A stretch of 64,000 bases of DNA from Candidatus Arsenophonus triatominarum (GCF_001640365.1 NZ_LWMI01000016.1:186001-250000), one strand, 5' to 3'. Positions 22,937-33,667 are shown, numbered from the stretch's first letter. The notes: generated by a model not told the origin, from the sequence alone. Numbers and translations: made by a program.

Positions 22937-23272
22937 TACGTGTTTTGGCAATCAATGTATCATCGGCAATTAGTACGCAAGGGCTTTTTTTGTCTATAGA
23001 AGGTTGAACTAATCGCCATAGGTCTTTAGGTCGAAAACATCTACTTTTTAGCCATAGGCTAACCAGTGTCATGAGATAAAGGCGATGGGCTTACTTCTGA
23101 TAACGCCAAACCAGAGTATCTTACACTGCTTACTTGTAAGAATGTTTTATAGATATTTTTAATGCATGGATAACCGGACAAAATATGAACACCCTAATTT
23201 TTTCTTGTTTTTAAATTTATACTTCTTTTTTGGAGATTGCGAAACTCGTGTTATTATTTAATGAATAACTAA

Positions 23273-24925
23273 TTATATATTTTTATCACTTTCAGGATTA
23301 ATTTGTTCAGCACGGTTTTCACTTAAATCTTCTAATACATGATAAGCGATCGCACAAAAAAGCGAATTTAATCTTTTCATATCCCCAAGTAAACTAACAT
23401 GTAAGTTGCTGGTATAGAGACTTTGTACATTTTGCTTATGTAGGCGCTCAACATGCGCATAAGCATAACGTTGATTTAATAATCGGAATCGATGTTTAGC
23501 TCTTCGTAATCGACGCGCATTATCTATGTCTCCAGATACGAATACCGACGTAGCTAAACTCAAATTATTCTGTAATCGTTCCATCAGAGTATTCAGTTCT
23601 TTAGTACCTGAAGGGGAGAAAAAATGTTGCTTATCAAATATTTTTTTAACCACTTCTGTTGCCATACGATTAATAATGGTGGCTGATTGCTGTAAATTCA
23701 AAGCAGTATCAATAATTTCAGCCCAGCGACGAGAATCAGCTTCCCCTAATTGATTTTGCTGAATTTGAGCCAAATAGAGTTTAATACTACTATGTAGCAT
23801 ATCGATCTCTTCTTCCAGGTGTGCAATATAACGCCGCTGTATTTTATTGCCCTTTAGAACTTCAGCCAAACGTTGAACCATTTGCTCAACAATATCCCCC
23901 ATACGTAGTGTCTCTCTTACCGCATTGGCAATCGCTAATGAAGGTGTCTCCAACGCCGCTTTATCTAAATAACGAGGTGCAAAAACCTCGACCTCTACAG
24001 GAGAAATAGGAATAAAACGTTGGCATAAACGCGACATGAATTCGACAAATGGCAGCATAACTAAGCAACGCAATAAATTATAAAACACATGAAAATAGAT
24101 CACCACTTCAGAGACATTAAAATTATAATGACCAATCCAGGCAGCTAATGGTTTAATCCAGGGTAAAATCATTATCGCGCCAATAAGCTTGAATAATAAA
24201 CTGCCTAAAGCCACTTGCCGTGCCGATCCGCTTTGCTGGCTACTACCTATCATAGCTAATAAACCACTACCGATATTAGAGCCAATAACAATCGAGAGGC
24301 TAATATAAAGCGGTACGAGTCCTGCTACACTTAATGTTGCTGTCAACAAAACCGCTGCCAGACTGGAATAGGTGAGCATAGCAAATACCGCACCAACTAG
24401 TAGTGCTAGAATGGTATCACCGCTTAAAGAGGTAAAAATTGCTTGGATAGCGGACGAATGAGTAATTGGTGTTGCTGAACCAACAATAAGCTTTAAAGCT
24501 AATAAAATCAGACCTAGGCCAATCGCAACTCGCCCTAATTGACCAGAACGATTTTTTTTCTGACTAAGAAAAGTAATAACACCAAATAAAATTAACAATG
24601 ATGATAACCATGCCAAATCAAAAGTTAACACCCGGGCCATTATCGCAGTACCGACATCAGCACCCAACATAATAACCATAGCTGGCGTGATAGAAATTAA
24701 ACCTTGTGTCACAAAAGAAATAACTAATAATGCTGTCGCATTACTACTTTGTACTAAAGCAGTGACACCAATACCCGCTAAAAATGCACGCGATTTTTTA
24801 CCGATACTTTTGCCTAATATTCGGCGTAAATCGCTACCGAAAACCCGCATAATACCAGTTCGGACAATATATGTGCCCCATACCAATAAAGCCACTGATG
24901 ATAATAATTCAATTAATGTTAACAT
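23273..24925 (-). CDS. yjbB: Na+/phosphate cotransporter family protein YjbB
   Basis: Inner-membrane carrier of the NptA/PhoU-domain type; E. coli YjbB exports phosphate. Length 550 residues against 543. The first 300 residues hold about nine hydrophobic segments with the two inverted QSSNA-type repeats (LVQSSNATALLVISF and a second, YSSLAAVLLTATL) that form the transport core. The C-terminal 220 residues are helical and PhoU-like. The start MLTLIELLSSVALLVWGTY matches the family. The gene sits alone between an IS cluster and a MITE 124 bp upstream of its start, which may affect its promoter. It appears intact. Confidence 0.95.
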   Translation of the reverse strand: MLTLIELLSSVALLVWGTYIVRTGIMRVFGSDLRRILGKSIGKKSRAFLAGIGVTALVQSSNATALLVISFVTQGLISITPAMVIMLGADVGTAIMARVLTFDLAWLSSLLILFGVITFLSQKKNRSGQLGRVAIGLGLILLALKLIVGSATPITHSSAIQAIFTSLSGDTILALLVGAVFAMLTYSSLAAVLLTATLSVAGLVPLYISLSIVIGSNIGSGLLAMIGSSQQSGSARQVALGSLLFKLIGAIMILPWIKPLAAWIGHYNFNVSEVVIYFHVFYNLLRCLVMLPFVEFMSRLCQRFIPISPVEVEVFAPRYLDKAALETPSLAIANAVRETLRMGDIVEQMVQRLAEVLKGNKIQRRYIAHLEEEIDMLHSSIKLYLAQIQQNQLGEADSRRWAEIIDTALNLQQSATIINRMATEVVKKIFDKQHFFSPSGTKELNTLMERLQNNLSLATSVFVSGDIDNARRLRRAKHRFRLLNQRYAYAHVERLHKQNVQSLYTSNLHVSLLGDMKRLNSLFCAIAYHVLEDLSENRAEQINPESDKNI

Positions 24926-25048
24926 TAATTATCCATGCTATTTGTCTACAACTCATTATATTCATATTGACTCTTTTATATTAGCATTTGCAACCATTTG
25001 TTCGCTTTATTTAAATTCTTTATTAAAAAATGTTATTTTTTTCTTTTA

Positions 25049-25240
25049 CACGAGTTTCGCACAGGCATATAAAATTCCAGAAATGGCTTAAAAGCAATGG
25101 TTAATTTGCAAGTTACTAAAACGTATAAATTTGTTTAAATTACAATAAGTTACTTTTAATTTATAAGGTTTTTTCTATTTATATATTATACTGAATTAAA
25201 CTTAAAAATAGAGCGTTTTTTTATTGGTGCGAAACTCGTG
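25049..25240. repeat. MITE family A copy 5
   Basis: 192 bp between yjbB and the glycosyltransferase, with TTTTA duplicated at 25044-25048 and 25241-25245. A clean single insertion, useful as a reference. Confidence 0.95.
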
Positions 25241-25288
25241 TTTTAATAAAAATGATATCAACTTTCTTTCTAATGCTGATACAAAAAA

Positions 25289-25320
25289 TTGCCACTGTTT
25301 GTTTAAACAAACAGTGGCAA
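25289..25320 (-). terminator. Rho-independent terminator, 32-bp perfect palindrome
   Basis: TTGCCACTGTTTGTTT is followed at once by its exact complement. On the minus strand a T6 tract follows, so it should end transcripts from the glycosyltransferase gene at 26523-25530. Confidence 0.75.
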
Positions 25321-25529
25321 ACATTATTCATTACTTGGGAAATTTATTTAATATCCATAGAATATTTCATTGTAAAGCAAAAAACTATTTGATCCATTAA
25401 ATGCATCACATTTGTCGAGTAAGAATGCTAAACTCTGGTATAAGTTTAATATCTATATCATCGATTTATTTTAAAATAATAATGAGCATTATAATATTTT
25501 CTCATTACTAAAGCCTTTTTTACATAATA

Positions 25530-26523
25530 CTACGTTTTGTATTTAAGTAACGATTTTAGTTTTAAATAACGTCGGCTCAGTCGCCATTTTAATTTTAGAG
25601 TTGTCGCATGTTGCCAGGTAATGTGCCAATATCCTTCGCCAAAAAAGCGCTTAACCATCTCATATTTAATTTTTGGCGATTTAATCGCTTGAATAGACAA
25701 TACAACACCAAAACCTTCCTTACTAATCTGCCACCAACAAGCTGGAGTTTGATTTACCGCATTAGGATATTTTTTATATATATCCATTAACATATCAATA
25801 ATTTTCAAATAAGTATTAACCTTACGTACGCGTAAAGCATCACCGCATAACGAATGAGAAACTGATTTACTATGAATAAAATAATCATAATAAGATTTAT
25901 TAATAAACTGAACGCGTTTTGCATTAAGTAATATTTCTGTTGTCCAAAGGGATATCTTGATGATGAAGTTGCGGCTCAAACTGATACTGATGTTCACGAA
26001 TAAAACTTAACTTATAAATATTCAGCCAAGTCACGTGTAAAAATTTACCTGAACTTAAACCTTTTTGTAACCATTCGGTCCCTGAAATTATGCCTGTCGA
26101 TGGAACTTTTTTTAAGGGAAAAATTAATTTAGAAGGTGAGCCATCCATATAAACATAAGTACCATTACACATCGCAACATCTAAATTACCCAATTTTGCC
26201 AACGTTAATAAACGGTTATACATACCTAAATGAATAATATAGTCAATATCAGGAAAGGCTATATATTTACCTGTAGCAATATTCATTCCCACATTACGTG
26301 CGACAGATACGCCGAGATTTTCCTGATGTAAAATCTTAGTATTCGGAAATTGCTCTATACGTTCCTCTAATAATAAAGCGCTATTATCCGTTGAACCATC
26401 ATTGACTAAAATAAGCTCCCAGTTTTCTAATTTTTGTTGTTCAAGACAATTAAAAAATTTTGGCAAGAATGGTTCGCCATTAAATACAGCAACAACAATA
26501 CTTAGCATCGGTTCAGCTAACAT
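25530..26523 (-). pseudogene. family 2 glycosyltransferase, frameshifted
   Basis: GT-A fold enzyme probably adding a sugar to lipopolysaccharide or another surface glycan. The N-part from 26523 shows LSIVVAVFNGEPFLPKFF, ILVNDGSTDNSALLLEERI and NLGVSVARNVGMNIATGKYI, with a DxD-like FPDIDY. Near 25940 one extra T shifts the frame; joined, the text reads HHQDIPWTTEILLNAKRVQF, the acceptor-side motif of this family, and continues to 25530. Whole length would be about 330 residues. The single homopolymer-like change may be recent or a sequence error. The substrate is not predictable. Confidence 0.8.
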
Positions 26524-26795
26524 ATATTTACCTTAATCATGAGGTTATTTAATCTTATATAAAATATTCAATAGATAAATGTTTATAGGCTCAATTTTGT
26601 TGAAAAAATGGAATAATAATGTCGCTAATATCAAATAAATATATTACAAGATAATTCGCATAATTAATTATGAACAAATGAAATTATTAAAATTAATATA
26701 AATATCACTTTTATTATTGATACAAAAAATTGCATTAGTATTAAAGTTGTTATGCAAGTTTTATATTGAATATAGTTATTTTTAAGATAAAAAAA
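26524..26795. other. AT-rich gap upstream of the glycosyltransferase
   Basis: About 270 bp, no coding signal; it should hold the glycosyltransferase promoter. A T8 tract on the minus strand (26788-26795) belongs to the adjacent terminator. Confidence 0.5.
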
Positions 26796-26816
26796 AGCCA
26801 CCTTAATTAGGTGGCT
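26796..26816 (-). terminator. Rho-independent terminator reading leftwards
   Basis: AGCCACCT-TAATT-AGGTGGCT stem-loop; on the minus strand it is followed by a run of eight T. It implies a former minus-strand gene to its right, now replaced by mobile DNA. Confidence 0.75.
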
Positions 26817-27325
26817 GTTACCGATCATGCAAAACTGATCCACTTGGTATTATTCGTACATTTTTGTACGGGTAATTTATGTTAACCAAGGAGATATTTG
26901 TGGATATTCATGTTCGCTTTGCACAAGGACAAAGCATTCGAAAAATGGCCCGTGAACTGGGCATTTCCCGTAACGCCGTAAAACATCATTTACAACAGCA
27001 GGAGATGCCAACTTATGCTAAAAAAGTCAACAATCGAGTAACCTGGCACCCTTTAAACCTTATTTGCTTCAGCGAATTGAATTGGCTAAACCTGATTGGA
27101 TCCCTGCAACAGTCCTATTTGATGAGGTAGCTGAAAGAGGCTATCAAGGCGGTATTGCTCAGTTACGTCGATTTGTTTGTCAATTTAAACCAAGCATTGT
27201 TCCCGAACCTGTCGTCCGTTTTGAAACACAGCTAGGTCAACAAATGCAAATCGACTTCACGACCATCCGGCGAGGCAAACGATCACTAAAAGCGTTTGTT
27301 GCAACGCTTGGCTACTCGCGTGCTA

Positions 27326-28206
27326 TAGCTAGGCGACTTAATTTTGATTACAAGGTGTGTTATGAGTTATACAATTGATTTTCGACGTAAAGTAATATCT
27401 GTAAGGAAAGCCGAAGGTTTAACAATTCGAGAAACTGCGAAACAATTCCGTATTGGAAAAGCGTCTTTAGTACGTTGGCTTAAACGACCAGAGCCAAAAA
27501 ATTCAACGCCACGTAAGAGGAAGCTCGATAAAAATGCTTTAGCAAAAGATGTGGAACAGTATCCAGATGCTTACCAAAAGGAACGGGCAGAGCGATTCGG
27601 TGTTTGTAAAAAGACTATTTGGCAATCCCTTAAAAAGCTGGGATTAACCTATAAAAAAAACTCTATTCCATCCAAAAACCAACGAAAGCGACAGGCTGGC
27701 ACATCAGCAAAAAAGACAACAGTATGAAAAAAAAGATAAATCTGTTGTTTTTATTGATGAAAGTGGTTTTTCACATGACACTCCACGAACTCACGGCTAT
27801 TCCCCAAAAGGTCACCGTTGTTTTGGCCTGAAAAACTGGGGTGCTAAGGGAAGAACAAATGTTATTGGCGCTTTATTGGGAACAACCCTTTTTGCTATCG
27901 GATTATTTGATTGCAATATTAACCGTGATGTTTTTTATGTTTGGATCACAAAAATATTGCTCCCAGAACTTCCTGAAAATTCTGTTATTTTTATGGACAA
28001 CGCTAGCTTTCACAAAGGTAAGAATATTGAACAGGCAATTATAAACGCAGGACACCAGATAGAATATTTGCCTGTGTATTCACCAGATTTAAATCCTATA
28101 GAACATAAATGGTCTCAAGCTAAACGTAAAAAGATGGAAACAGGATGCACTATCGATGACCTGTTTTTAATACATATGCTGTAATCAAAATTAAGTCGCC
28201 TAGCTA
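27326..28206 (+). mobile_element. IS630-family element, 881 bp, in istA
   Basis: TAGCTAGGCG at 27326, CCTAGCTA ending 28206, TA on both sides. Confidence 0.97.
27362..28184 (+). CDS. IS630 transposase, two reading frames (A8/A8)
   Basis: orfA from ATG 27362 after AAGGTGTGTT; stop at 27725-27727. The DDE part lies in a second frame to 28184. The first A8 run is at about 27653-27660, the second just after ATG 27724. Confidence 0.8.
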
Positions 28207-28330
28207 TAGCAATGTAAAGTTCTTTGATAATGAGCGGACAGAAGCCTGGCAACAAGGTTTATAAAGAAGCTTTCGACTATTTTGGTGGTGTGCACAACAA
28301 GTATTGTGTGATAACGCAAAAGCACTCATT

Positions 28331-28828
28331 TGTAGTGGCATACTAAATTTGGCCACCTAAGTTGAGGTGATATGCTTACCTCATAATTTTTATAGGTGCC
28401 AAAATGAGTAAAATAATTACTGCTGAATTTAAATGTGAAACCGCCAAATTAGTCCTTGACCAAAATTACACCTACCAGGAAGCCGCGAAAGGCATGAACG
28501 TCAGTCTTTCAGCGATTAGCCGGTGGGTAAGAGCCCTTCGTTTAGAACGTCAAGGGAAAACATCGCCTGGTCTGCCATTAACACCTGAACAAATTGAGTT
28601 CAGAGAAATGAAGAAAAAAATCCACCGGCTGGAAATGGAGAATGACATCTTAAAAAAGGCTACTGCGCTCTTAATGTCCGACTCACTGAAAAATTTTCGG
28701 TAGTTGAAAAGCTAAGAGTGCTTTATCCGGTGAAAACTTTGTGTCGTATTTTTAATGTTCACCGAAGCAGTTATCGCTATTGGTGTCGGCCTAAGGAGTG
28801 TAGTGGCCAATTTTAGTTGACCACTACA
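28331..28828 (+). mobile_element. IS3 derivative with large internal deletion
   Basis: The left half is normal through the first codons of orfB (RPKE), then jumps to the right end near 28799. The 30 bp at the right read TGTAGTGG...CCACTACA, so an inverted pair of terminal octamers sits at the join. About 750 bp of orfB are missing. No target duplication is seen. Confidence 0.9.
28404..28703 (+). CDS. IS3 orfA, intact
   Basis: A 99-residue HTH protein ([20 protein letters not shown]) almost identical to that at 10088-9789. Without orfB it cannot catalyse transposition, but it could still bind IS3 ends; orfA proteins of some IS3 elements act as inhibitors. Confidence 0.85.
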   Translation: MSKIITAEFKCETAKLVLDQNYTYQEAAKGMNVSLSAISRWVRALRLERQGKTSPGLPLTPEQIEFREMKKKIHRLEMENDILKKATALLMSDSLKNFR

Positions 28829-29641
28829 GAATAATGTTTTAAGCGACTGAGCGAGACAGGGGGTTTCTTTAGATAAAATCCGAGATAAAGGGTGACATGG
28901 GTAATATTGGAAAGAATATCAGAAAGATTAATATTCCACCCGCGCTTGTAGTGAGTGTGAAGTAATTGATTCCATCATGCTTTACTTCTTCCTTCAGCTT
29001 TAAGCTCATCGAGAATGGTGAGCGTGTAATAATGTTTTCTCAATAATGCCGTTATCCGATATTGCCACATTGTCATAATGTTTTCGCGATAAAAGCTGAT
29101 ATCCCGCCAGGTATTCTTTTTAGTCACCCCGCCGGCTGTGGTTGAAAAATGAATATGCGGATGCCATTTTTGGTCTCGTTCCCAGGTATGGATTGGCAGT
29201 GAAAACGCCCGGTGTGATATTGAAGTCACGGCAGATGGTTAATATCACATCAGCGGCTAATCGATTCATTTCACCGAGAAGCCAACGGTTGGCGCGAATA
29301 ATAGGCCAATATTCACAAGGCATGGTAAAAGTGATGTGCTGCCAAGGAACTTCGGGTAACCAAGCTAGCGTATTGTTAATCCATTGTAGGCAAGCTTTGA
29401 CGCCACAATGTGGGCAGCTTCGACTTTTGCAGGTAAATTTAACCCGTTCTTCAGAATTACATTGAGGGTCAGGACAGCGCCAAATTGACCACCCCATAAG
29501 CGAAGTGCCGCAAGCCATAATTCCATCACAACAGTGCGGACACTATCAGGGGGTTGGCGATTAAGCCAATTGAGCCAGCGTTGACTAAATTGAAAAACAT
29601 AACTAAAACGCGGTGACATAAAAGGGACCAAAAGATTGAGA
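28829..29641 (-). pseudogene. IS91-family rolling-circle transposase remnant
   Basis: Frame pieces in order on the minus strand: RFSYVFQFSQRWLNWLNRQ, MACGTSLMGWSIWRCPDPQC, CKSRSCPHCGVKACLQW (zinc-binding domain), WQHITFTMPCEYWP, then in a second frame HTWERDQKWHPHIHFS with the HUH motif, and LSDILSNITHVTLYLG followed by FYLKKPPVS, where IS91 has its catalytic Tyr. At least three frame changes. The element ends are not visible. Confidence 0.85.
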
Positions 29642-29666
29642 CAACAGGTATCGGGTTATACCAGTA

Positions 29667-30572
29667 CTAACAAGCAATGACAAGTCGTCGCCATAGGCGA
29701 CCATCTTGAAGATATGTTCCAGCCACAGGTATCTTTGGTTTAGATGGAATTAAACAATATGCAACCCGCCCGGCTAATAAATTCACTACAAAGTTAGCAG
29801 GAGAGTGGTGCCGCGTATGCTCTATCTGACAAAGATTTTTTAACTCATCAAATACCGTTTCAATGACAGAACGATGACGCAAGATAGCTTTGTCGAAACA
29901 AGTCTGTTCAACAGGCTTCATTTCCTTCTTGATATTCGTTATAAGGTTAATTCCCATTGTTTTCAGTTGCTGTTTCAGTGAAGCCGATAAATACCCTTTA
30001 TCCGCATACAAACAACCAGAAAGATCTTTTATCAGCTCAGGTAATGGTTTCCGATCATCTGTGTTTCCTGGTGTAAGTCGAAAACTGAGTATTTCCCCCA
30101 AATGATTGATAATTACATGAAGTTTGAAACCAAAGAACCAACCTGTTGAGGTTTTTCCTCGTTCAGCTATCCCATCGAAGGCTTTATGCCGGCGGATCCG
30201 TAAGTTATCACACACAGCTATCGGAGTAGAATCAGCAACCGACAGACCCGTGCACTTTCCCTTAATTGACTCAAACAGTGCCGTTAAAGCTAAGGCACTG
30301 CGCGGAAGTAACTCTACGCAGCGTGAATATGATGGCAAGTTAGGAAATTCCTTCCTGAGATATAAACGGACATGATAGAGATAAAATTCCTTGAATTGTC
30401 TGAATCGGAGTTGATGAAACAAAACAACCAGTGTCATCATTTCAGCCAATGAAAGCTGAGTAGACCGTCTACGACGCTTACTACCGTTATTCAGCAAAAT
30501 TTCATGCATTTTTGGCTCGAAGTCTTTACAAAAATCATCCATCAGGCAATAAAGTTCAGTAAGATTTTCCAT
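29667..30572 (-). CDS. IS982 family transposase with altered C-terminal tail
   Basis: Open for 301 codons from MENLTELYCLMDDFCKD. All catalytic blocks (VADSTPI, YADKGYL, VIETVFDELK) are present. The 3' end of the element is lost near 29704, so the last dozen residues (GRLWRRLVIAC) come from flanking DNA. Activity is doubtful because one inverted repeat is missing. Confidence 0.85.
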   Translation of the reverse strand: MENLTELYCLMDDFCKDFEPKMHEILLNNGSKRRRRSTQLSLAEMMTLVVLFHQLRFRQFKEFYLYHVRLYLRKEFPNLPSYSRCVELLPRSALALTALFESIKGKCTGLSVADSTPIAVCDNLRIRRHKAFDGIAERGKTSTGWFFGFKLHVIINHLGEILSFRLTPGNTDDRKPLPELIKDLSGCLYADKGYLSASLKQQLKTMGINLITNIKKEMKPVEQTCFDKAILRHRSVIETVFDELKNLCQIEHTRHHSPANFVVNLLAGRVAYCLIPSKPKIPVAGTYLQDGRLWRRLVIAC

Positions 30573-30886
30573 AATTGTTTAACAATGCTCTACTCTTTAA
30601 CCAGATTGTTAGAGTATTTTAACGAAATATGCGCATTCAACTATTTGAATAGCAAGACTTTCACTTTATCACGAGTTTCGCACCAATAAAAAAACGCTCT
30701 ATTTTTAAGTTTAATTCAGCATAATATATAAATAGACAAAATCTTATGAATTAAAAGCAACTTATTGTAATTTAAACAAATTTATACGTTTTAGTAACTT
30801 GCAAATTAACCATTGCTTTTAAGCCATTTCTGGAATTTTATATGCCTGTGCGAAACTCGTGTTTATTTCTTATCCCGAACTCAGGT
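29704..30886 (-). mobile_element. IS982-family element, one end missing, with a MITE inside
   Basis: The right terminus CCCGAACTCAGGT ends at 30886; the left terminus is absent (similarity starts at CTTGAAGATATG). A MITE is inserted at 30670-30861 with TTTAT duplicated. The IS982 itself is inserted in another MITE, whose right end remains at 30887-30924. Confidence 0.9.
30670..30861. repeat. MITE family A copy 6
   Basis: 192 bp, TTTAT at 30665-30669 and 30862-30866, inside IS982. Confidence 0.95.
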
Positions 30887-30924
30887 TAAAAATAGAGCGT
30901 TTTTTTATTGGTGCGAAACTCGTA
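30887..30924. repeat. MITE family A right-end remnant
   Basis: TAAAAATAGAGCG through GGTGCGAAACTCGT, the last 38 bp of the MITE, lying between the IS982 end and an IS630. Confidence 0.85.
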
Positions 30925-31800
30925 TAGCTAGGCGACTTAATTTTGATTACAAGGTGTGTTATGAGTTATACAATTGATTTTCGACGTAAAGTAATATCTG
31001 TAAGGAAAGCCGAAGGTTTAACAATTCGAGAAACTGCGAAACAATTCCGTATTGGAAAAGCGTCTTTAGTACGTTGGCTTAAACGACCAGAGCCAAAAAA
31101 TTCAACGCCACGTAAGAGGAAGCTCGATAAAAATGCTTTAGCAAAGGAACAGTATCCAGATGCTTACCAAAAGGAACGGGCAGAGCGATTCGGTGTTTGT
31201 AAAAAGACTATTTGGCAATCCCTTAAAAAGCTGGGATTAACCTATAAAAAAAACTCTATTCCATCCAAAAACCAACGAAAGCGACAGGCTGGCACATCAG
31301 CAAAAAAGACAACAGTATGAAAAAAAAAGATAAATCTGTTGTTTTTATTGATGAAAGTGGTTTTTCACATGACACTCCACGAACTCACGGCTATTCCCCA
31401 AAAGGTCACCGTTGTTTTGGCCTGAAAAACTGGGGTGCTAAGGGAAGAACAAATGTTATTGGCGCTTTATTGGGAACAACCCTTTTTGCTATCGGATTAT
31501 TTGATTGCAATATTAACCGTGATGTTTTTTATGTTTGGATCACAAAAATATTGCTCCCATAACTTCCTGAAAATTCTGTTATTTTTATGGACAACGCTAG
31601 CTTTCACAAAGGTAAGAATATTGAACAGGCAATTATAAACGCAGGACACCAGATAGAATATTTGCCTGTGTATTCACCAGATTTAAATCCTATAGAACAT
31701 AAATGGTCTCAAGCTAAACGTAAAAAGATGGAAACAGGATGCACTATCGATGACCTGTTTTTAATACATATGCTGTAATCAAAATTAAGTCGCCTAGCTA
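30925..31800 (+). mobile_element. IS630-family element, 876 bp variant
   Basis: Standard ends. It lacks six bases in orfA (AAAGGAACAG where others have AAAAGATGTGGAACAG) and has nine A in the second run; the copy at 49993-50868 shares both. Flanks differ (MITE scrap against IS4-like fragment), so it sits at a rearrangement point. Confidence 0.95.
30961..31778 (+). pseudogene. IS630 transposase, A8/A9 variant with nonsense codon
   Basis: orfA 30961-31319 overlaps an ATG-started DDE frame at 31317 by ATGA. The DDE frame ends early at TAA 31560-31562 (GAA changed to TAA in LLPELPEN). The rest of the DDE region is open to 31778. Confidence 0.85.
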
Positions 31801-32351
31801 TATAGGAATCATACCAGAAGCGGTAGTGATGGATGCCTGGTATTCTAGCCTGGATAATCTGAAATCAATTCGCTCTCATGGTTGGGTCTGGGTAACCACG
31901 CTGAGGAAAAACAGGATTGTTAACCATAACAAACAACTGAACAAGTTAGACATCTCAGAAGAAGGAACTCCAATACACTTACGAGGCTACGGTTGGGTGA
32001 CTGTTTTCAAATTTACAGCCAAAAACGGCCGTATTGATTACAGAGTAACAAACAAAGACAATCCCACCCGTCAATACGTCAAATCTATCATGGATGCCCG
32101 TTGGTCTGTTGAAGTTTATCATCGAGAAGTTAAACAAAATTGTGGTATTGAACGCCGTCAGGCTTGCACGAGCCGAGCGCAAAGAAATCATATTTTTCTC
32201 GCTATTTCTGCGTGGTTTGAACAACATAAACGTCGTATATCTGAAAAAATAACCATTTATCAACAAAATTGGGACGTAATCAAAAATGCTATTGCTGAGA
32301 AGATCAGGGGTTTAATTAGTATACCCAAATTAGTTTTGTGCGAAACTCGTG
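31801..32351 (+). mobile_element. IS4/IS701-like element, right half
   Basis: Begins inside the transposase gene at the IS630 join and ends GTGCGAAACTCGTG at 32351. It encodes the C-terminal part (MDAWYSSLDNLKSIRSHGW to the end) with one extra A near 32315 that changes the last codons. Confidence 0.9.
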
Positions 32352-32407
32352 AAGTTATGATAAAGTTACACGAGTTTCGCACCAATAAAAAAACGCTTTA
32401 TTTTTAA
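31826..32407 (+). pseudogene. IS4/IS701-like transposase C-terminal part
   Basis: Holds one catalytic Asp (MMDAWYSS) and the Glu region SVEVYHREVKQNCGIERR. The N-terminal 120 residues are missing, and the tail reads into the following MITE because of a frameshift. Confidence 0.85.
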
Positions 32408-32560
32408 GTTTAATTCAGCATAATATATAAATAGACAAAATCTTATAAATTAAAAGCAACTTATTGCAATTTAAACAAATTTATACGTTTTAGTAACTTG
32501 CAAATTAACCATTACTTTTAAGCCATTTCTGGAATTTTATATGCTTGTGCGAAACTCGTG
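32369..32560. repeat. MITE family A copy 7
   Basis: 192 bp, AGTTA duplicated at 32364-32368 and 32561-32565. It ends 48 bp before the hemH start codon and may have displaced or replaced its promoter. Confidence 0.95.
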
Positions 32561-32608
32561 AGTTATAAATAATTATAATTAGCGATAAATAAAATGGAGC
32601 CAAGTGGC

Positions 32609-33577
32609 ATGAGCATTAAGAAGTATGGTGTTTTATTAGTTAATTTAGGGACGCCTGATGTACCAACGCCTACAGCAGTGAAACGTTTTTTGGCAGAATT
32701 TCTTAGTGATGTAAGAGTTATTGATATTTCGAGGATAATTTGGAAACCGCTATTACATTTAGTTATTTTACCATTACGCTCGCCAAGAGTAGCTAAATTA
32801 TATCGGTCAATTTGGACCGAAGCCGGTTCCCCATTGCTAAATTATAGTTTGCAACAGCAGGCTGCGCTGGCAAAACAACTGCCCGATATTCCTGTGGAAT
32901 TAGGTATGAGTTATGGTTCGCCTGCTATTGCCGAAGCAATTGATAAACTATTAATTCAGCAGGTTGAAAATATTATTGTGTTACCGCTTTATCCACAATA
33001 TTCTTGTTCAACCACAGCGGCAGTTTTTGATACGATTAGCCGAGCGTTAAAAAAATATCGAACGATACCCGGGCTTAACTTTATTCGTAGTTATGCTGAT
33101 CACCCTTCTTATATTGATGCATTAAAAAGGTCGGTTGAGTTAAGTTTTGAACGCTATGGTAAACCAGATCGATTATTGCTTTCTTATCATGGTATACCTA
33201 AACGGCACGCAGAAACAGGTGATATTTATCCGCAGGAATGCGAACTGACAACCCGTTTACTCAGTGAATTAATTAATTTCCCTGCTGATAAAATCATCAT
33301 GACTTATCAGTCACGCTTTGGCCGTGAGCCTTGGCTTACACCTTATACAGACATTACCTTAAAAAGGTTGGCAAAGCATGGAATAAAACACGTTCATCTG
33401 TTGTGCCCAGGTTTTTCGGTGGACTGTTTGGAAACTCTAGAAGAGATTGCTGAGCAGAATAAGAAATTATTTTATGCTGCTGGTGGCGAAAAATATCATT
33501 ATATACCTGCGCTTAATGCCTCTGAGAGTCATATTATGTTAATGGCTGAATTAGTCAGAGATTTAGCAATTATTTAA
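32609..33577 (+). CDS. hemH: ferrochelatase
   Basis: Inserts Fe2+ into protoporphyrin IX, the last step of protoheme synthesis, at the inner face of the cytoplasmic membrane. From ATG 32609 ([20 protein letters not shown]) it has 322 residues against 320 in E. coli; GGAG lies upstream, and the earlier ATG at 32594 would add five residues overlapping this site. [17 protein letters not shown] holds the metal-binding His, and [19 protein letters not shown] the conserved C-terminal block. In E. coli hemH is followed by aes, gsk, ybaL, fsr and ushA; here ybaL and a broken ushA follow. Intact. Confidence 0.97.
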   Translation: MSIKKYGVLLVNLGTPDVPTPTAVKRFLAEFLSDVRVIDISRIIWKPLLHLVILPLRSPRVAKLYRSIWTEAGSPLLNYSLQQQAALAKQLPDIPVELGMSYGSPAIAEAIDKLLIQQVENIIVLPLYPQYSCSTTAAVFDTISRALKKYRTIPGLNFIRSYADHPSYIDALKRSVELSFERYGKPDRLLLSYHGIPKRHAETGDIYPQECELTTRLLSELINFPADKIIMTYQSRFGREPWLTPYTDITLKRLAKHGIKHVHLLCPGFSVDCLETLEEIAEQNKKLFYAAGGEKYHYIPALNASESHIMLMAELVRDLAII

Positions 33578-33667
33578 ATGGAAATCTAGCTAAAACTAAA
33601 GGCTATTTTAGTGATTGTAATGCTATTACATATTTAAATTTACCGCTATAACTAATTGTTTTAAATA

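Larger units (their letters stand above)
20986..23200 (-). pseudogene. IS4/IS701-like transposase, interrupted twice
   Basis: The C-terminal 183 codons (LALAKKRGIIPEAVVMDAWY to HIRVLLAYPN, stop 20986) are open. The middle is split by IS982 and the N-part by a MITE. The second catalytic Asp (VVMDAWYSS) and the Glu region (WSVEVYHREVKQNCGIE) are intact; the DDT block lies beyond the MITE. Confidence 0.85.
20968..23250 (-). mobile_element. IS4/IS701-like element with an IS982 and a MITE inside
   Basis: CACGAG at 20968 and CTCGTG ending 23250. Removing IS982 (21590-22606, TAAATA duplicated) and a MITE (22745-22936, TACGT duplicated) leaves about 1.06 kb. No target duplication surrounds the whole element: rsmC-side DNA on the left and yjbB on the right indicate a recombination junction. 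Confidence 0.9.
26817..28330 (+). mobile_element. IS21-family remnant (istA end) with IS630 inside
   Basis: Starts at an IS21-like terminus (GATCATGCAAAACTGATCCAC near 26823) followed by istA. Interrupted by IS630 at 27326-28206, and its right part is cut by an IS3 derivative at 28331. A related istB scrap lies at 54757-54934. Confidence 0.8.
26879..28330 (+). pseudogene. istA: IS21 istA transposase, frameshifted and interrupted
   Basis: MLTKEIFVDIHVRFAQGQSI is followed by the HTH SIRKMARELGISRNAVKHHL. Near 27050 the frame shifts to KPDWIPATVLFDEVAERGYQ and the DDE start LGQQMQIDFTTIRRGKRSL. After IS630 the text continues VKFFDNERTEAWQQG and AFDYFGGVHNKYCV-like residues. It is broken at several points. 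Confidence 0.85.
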
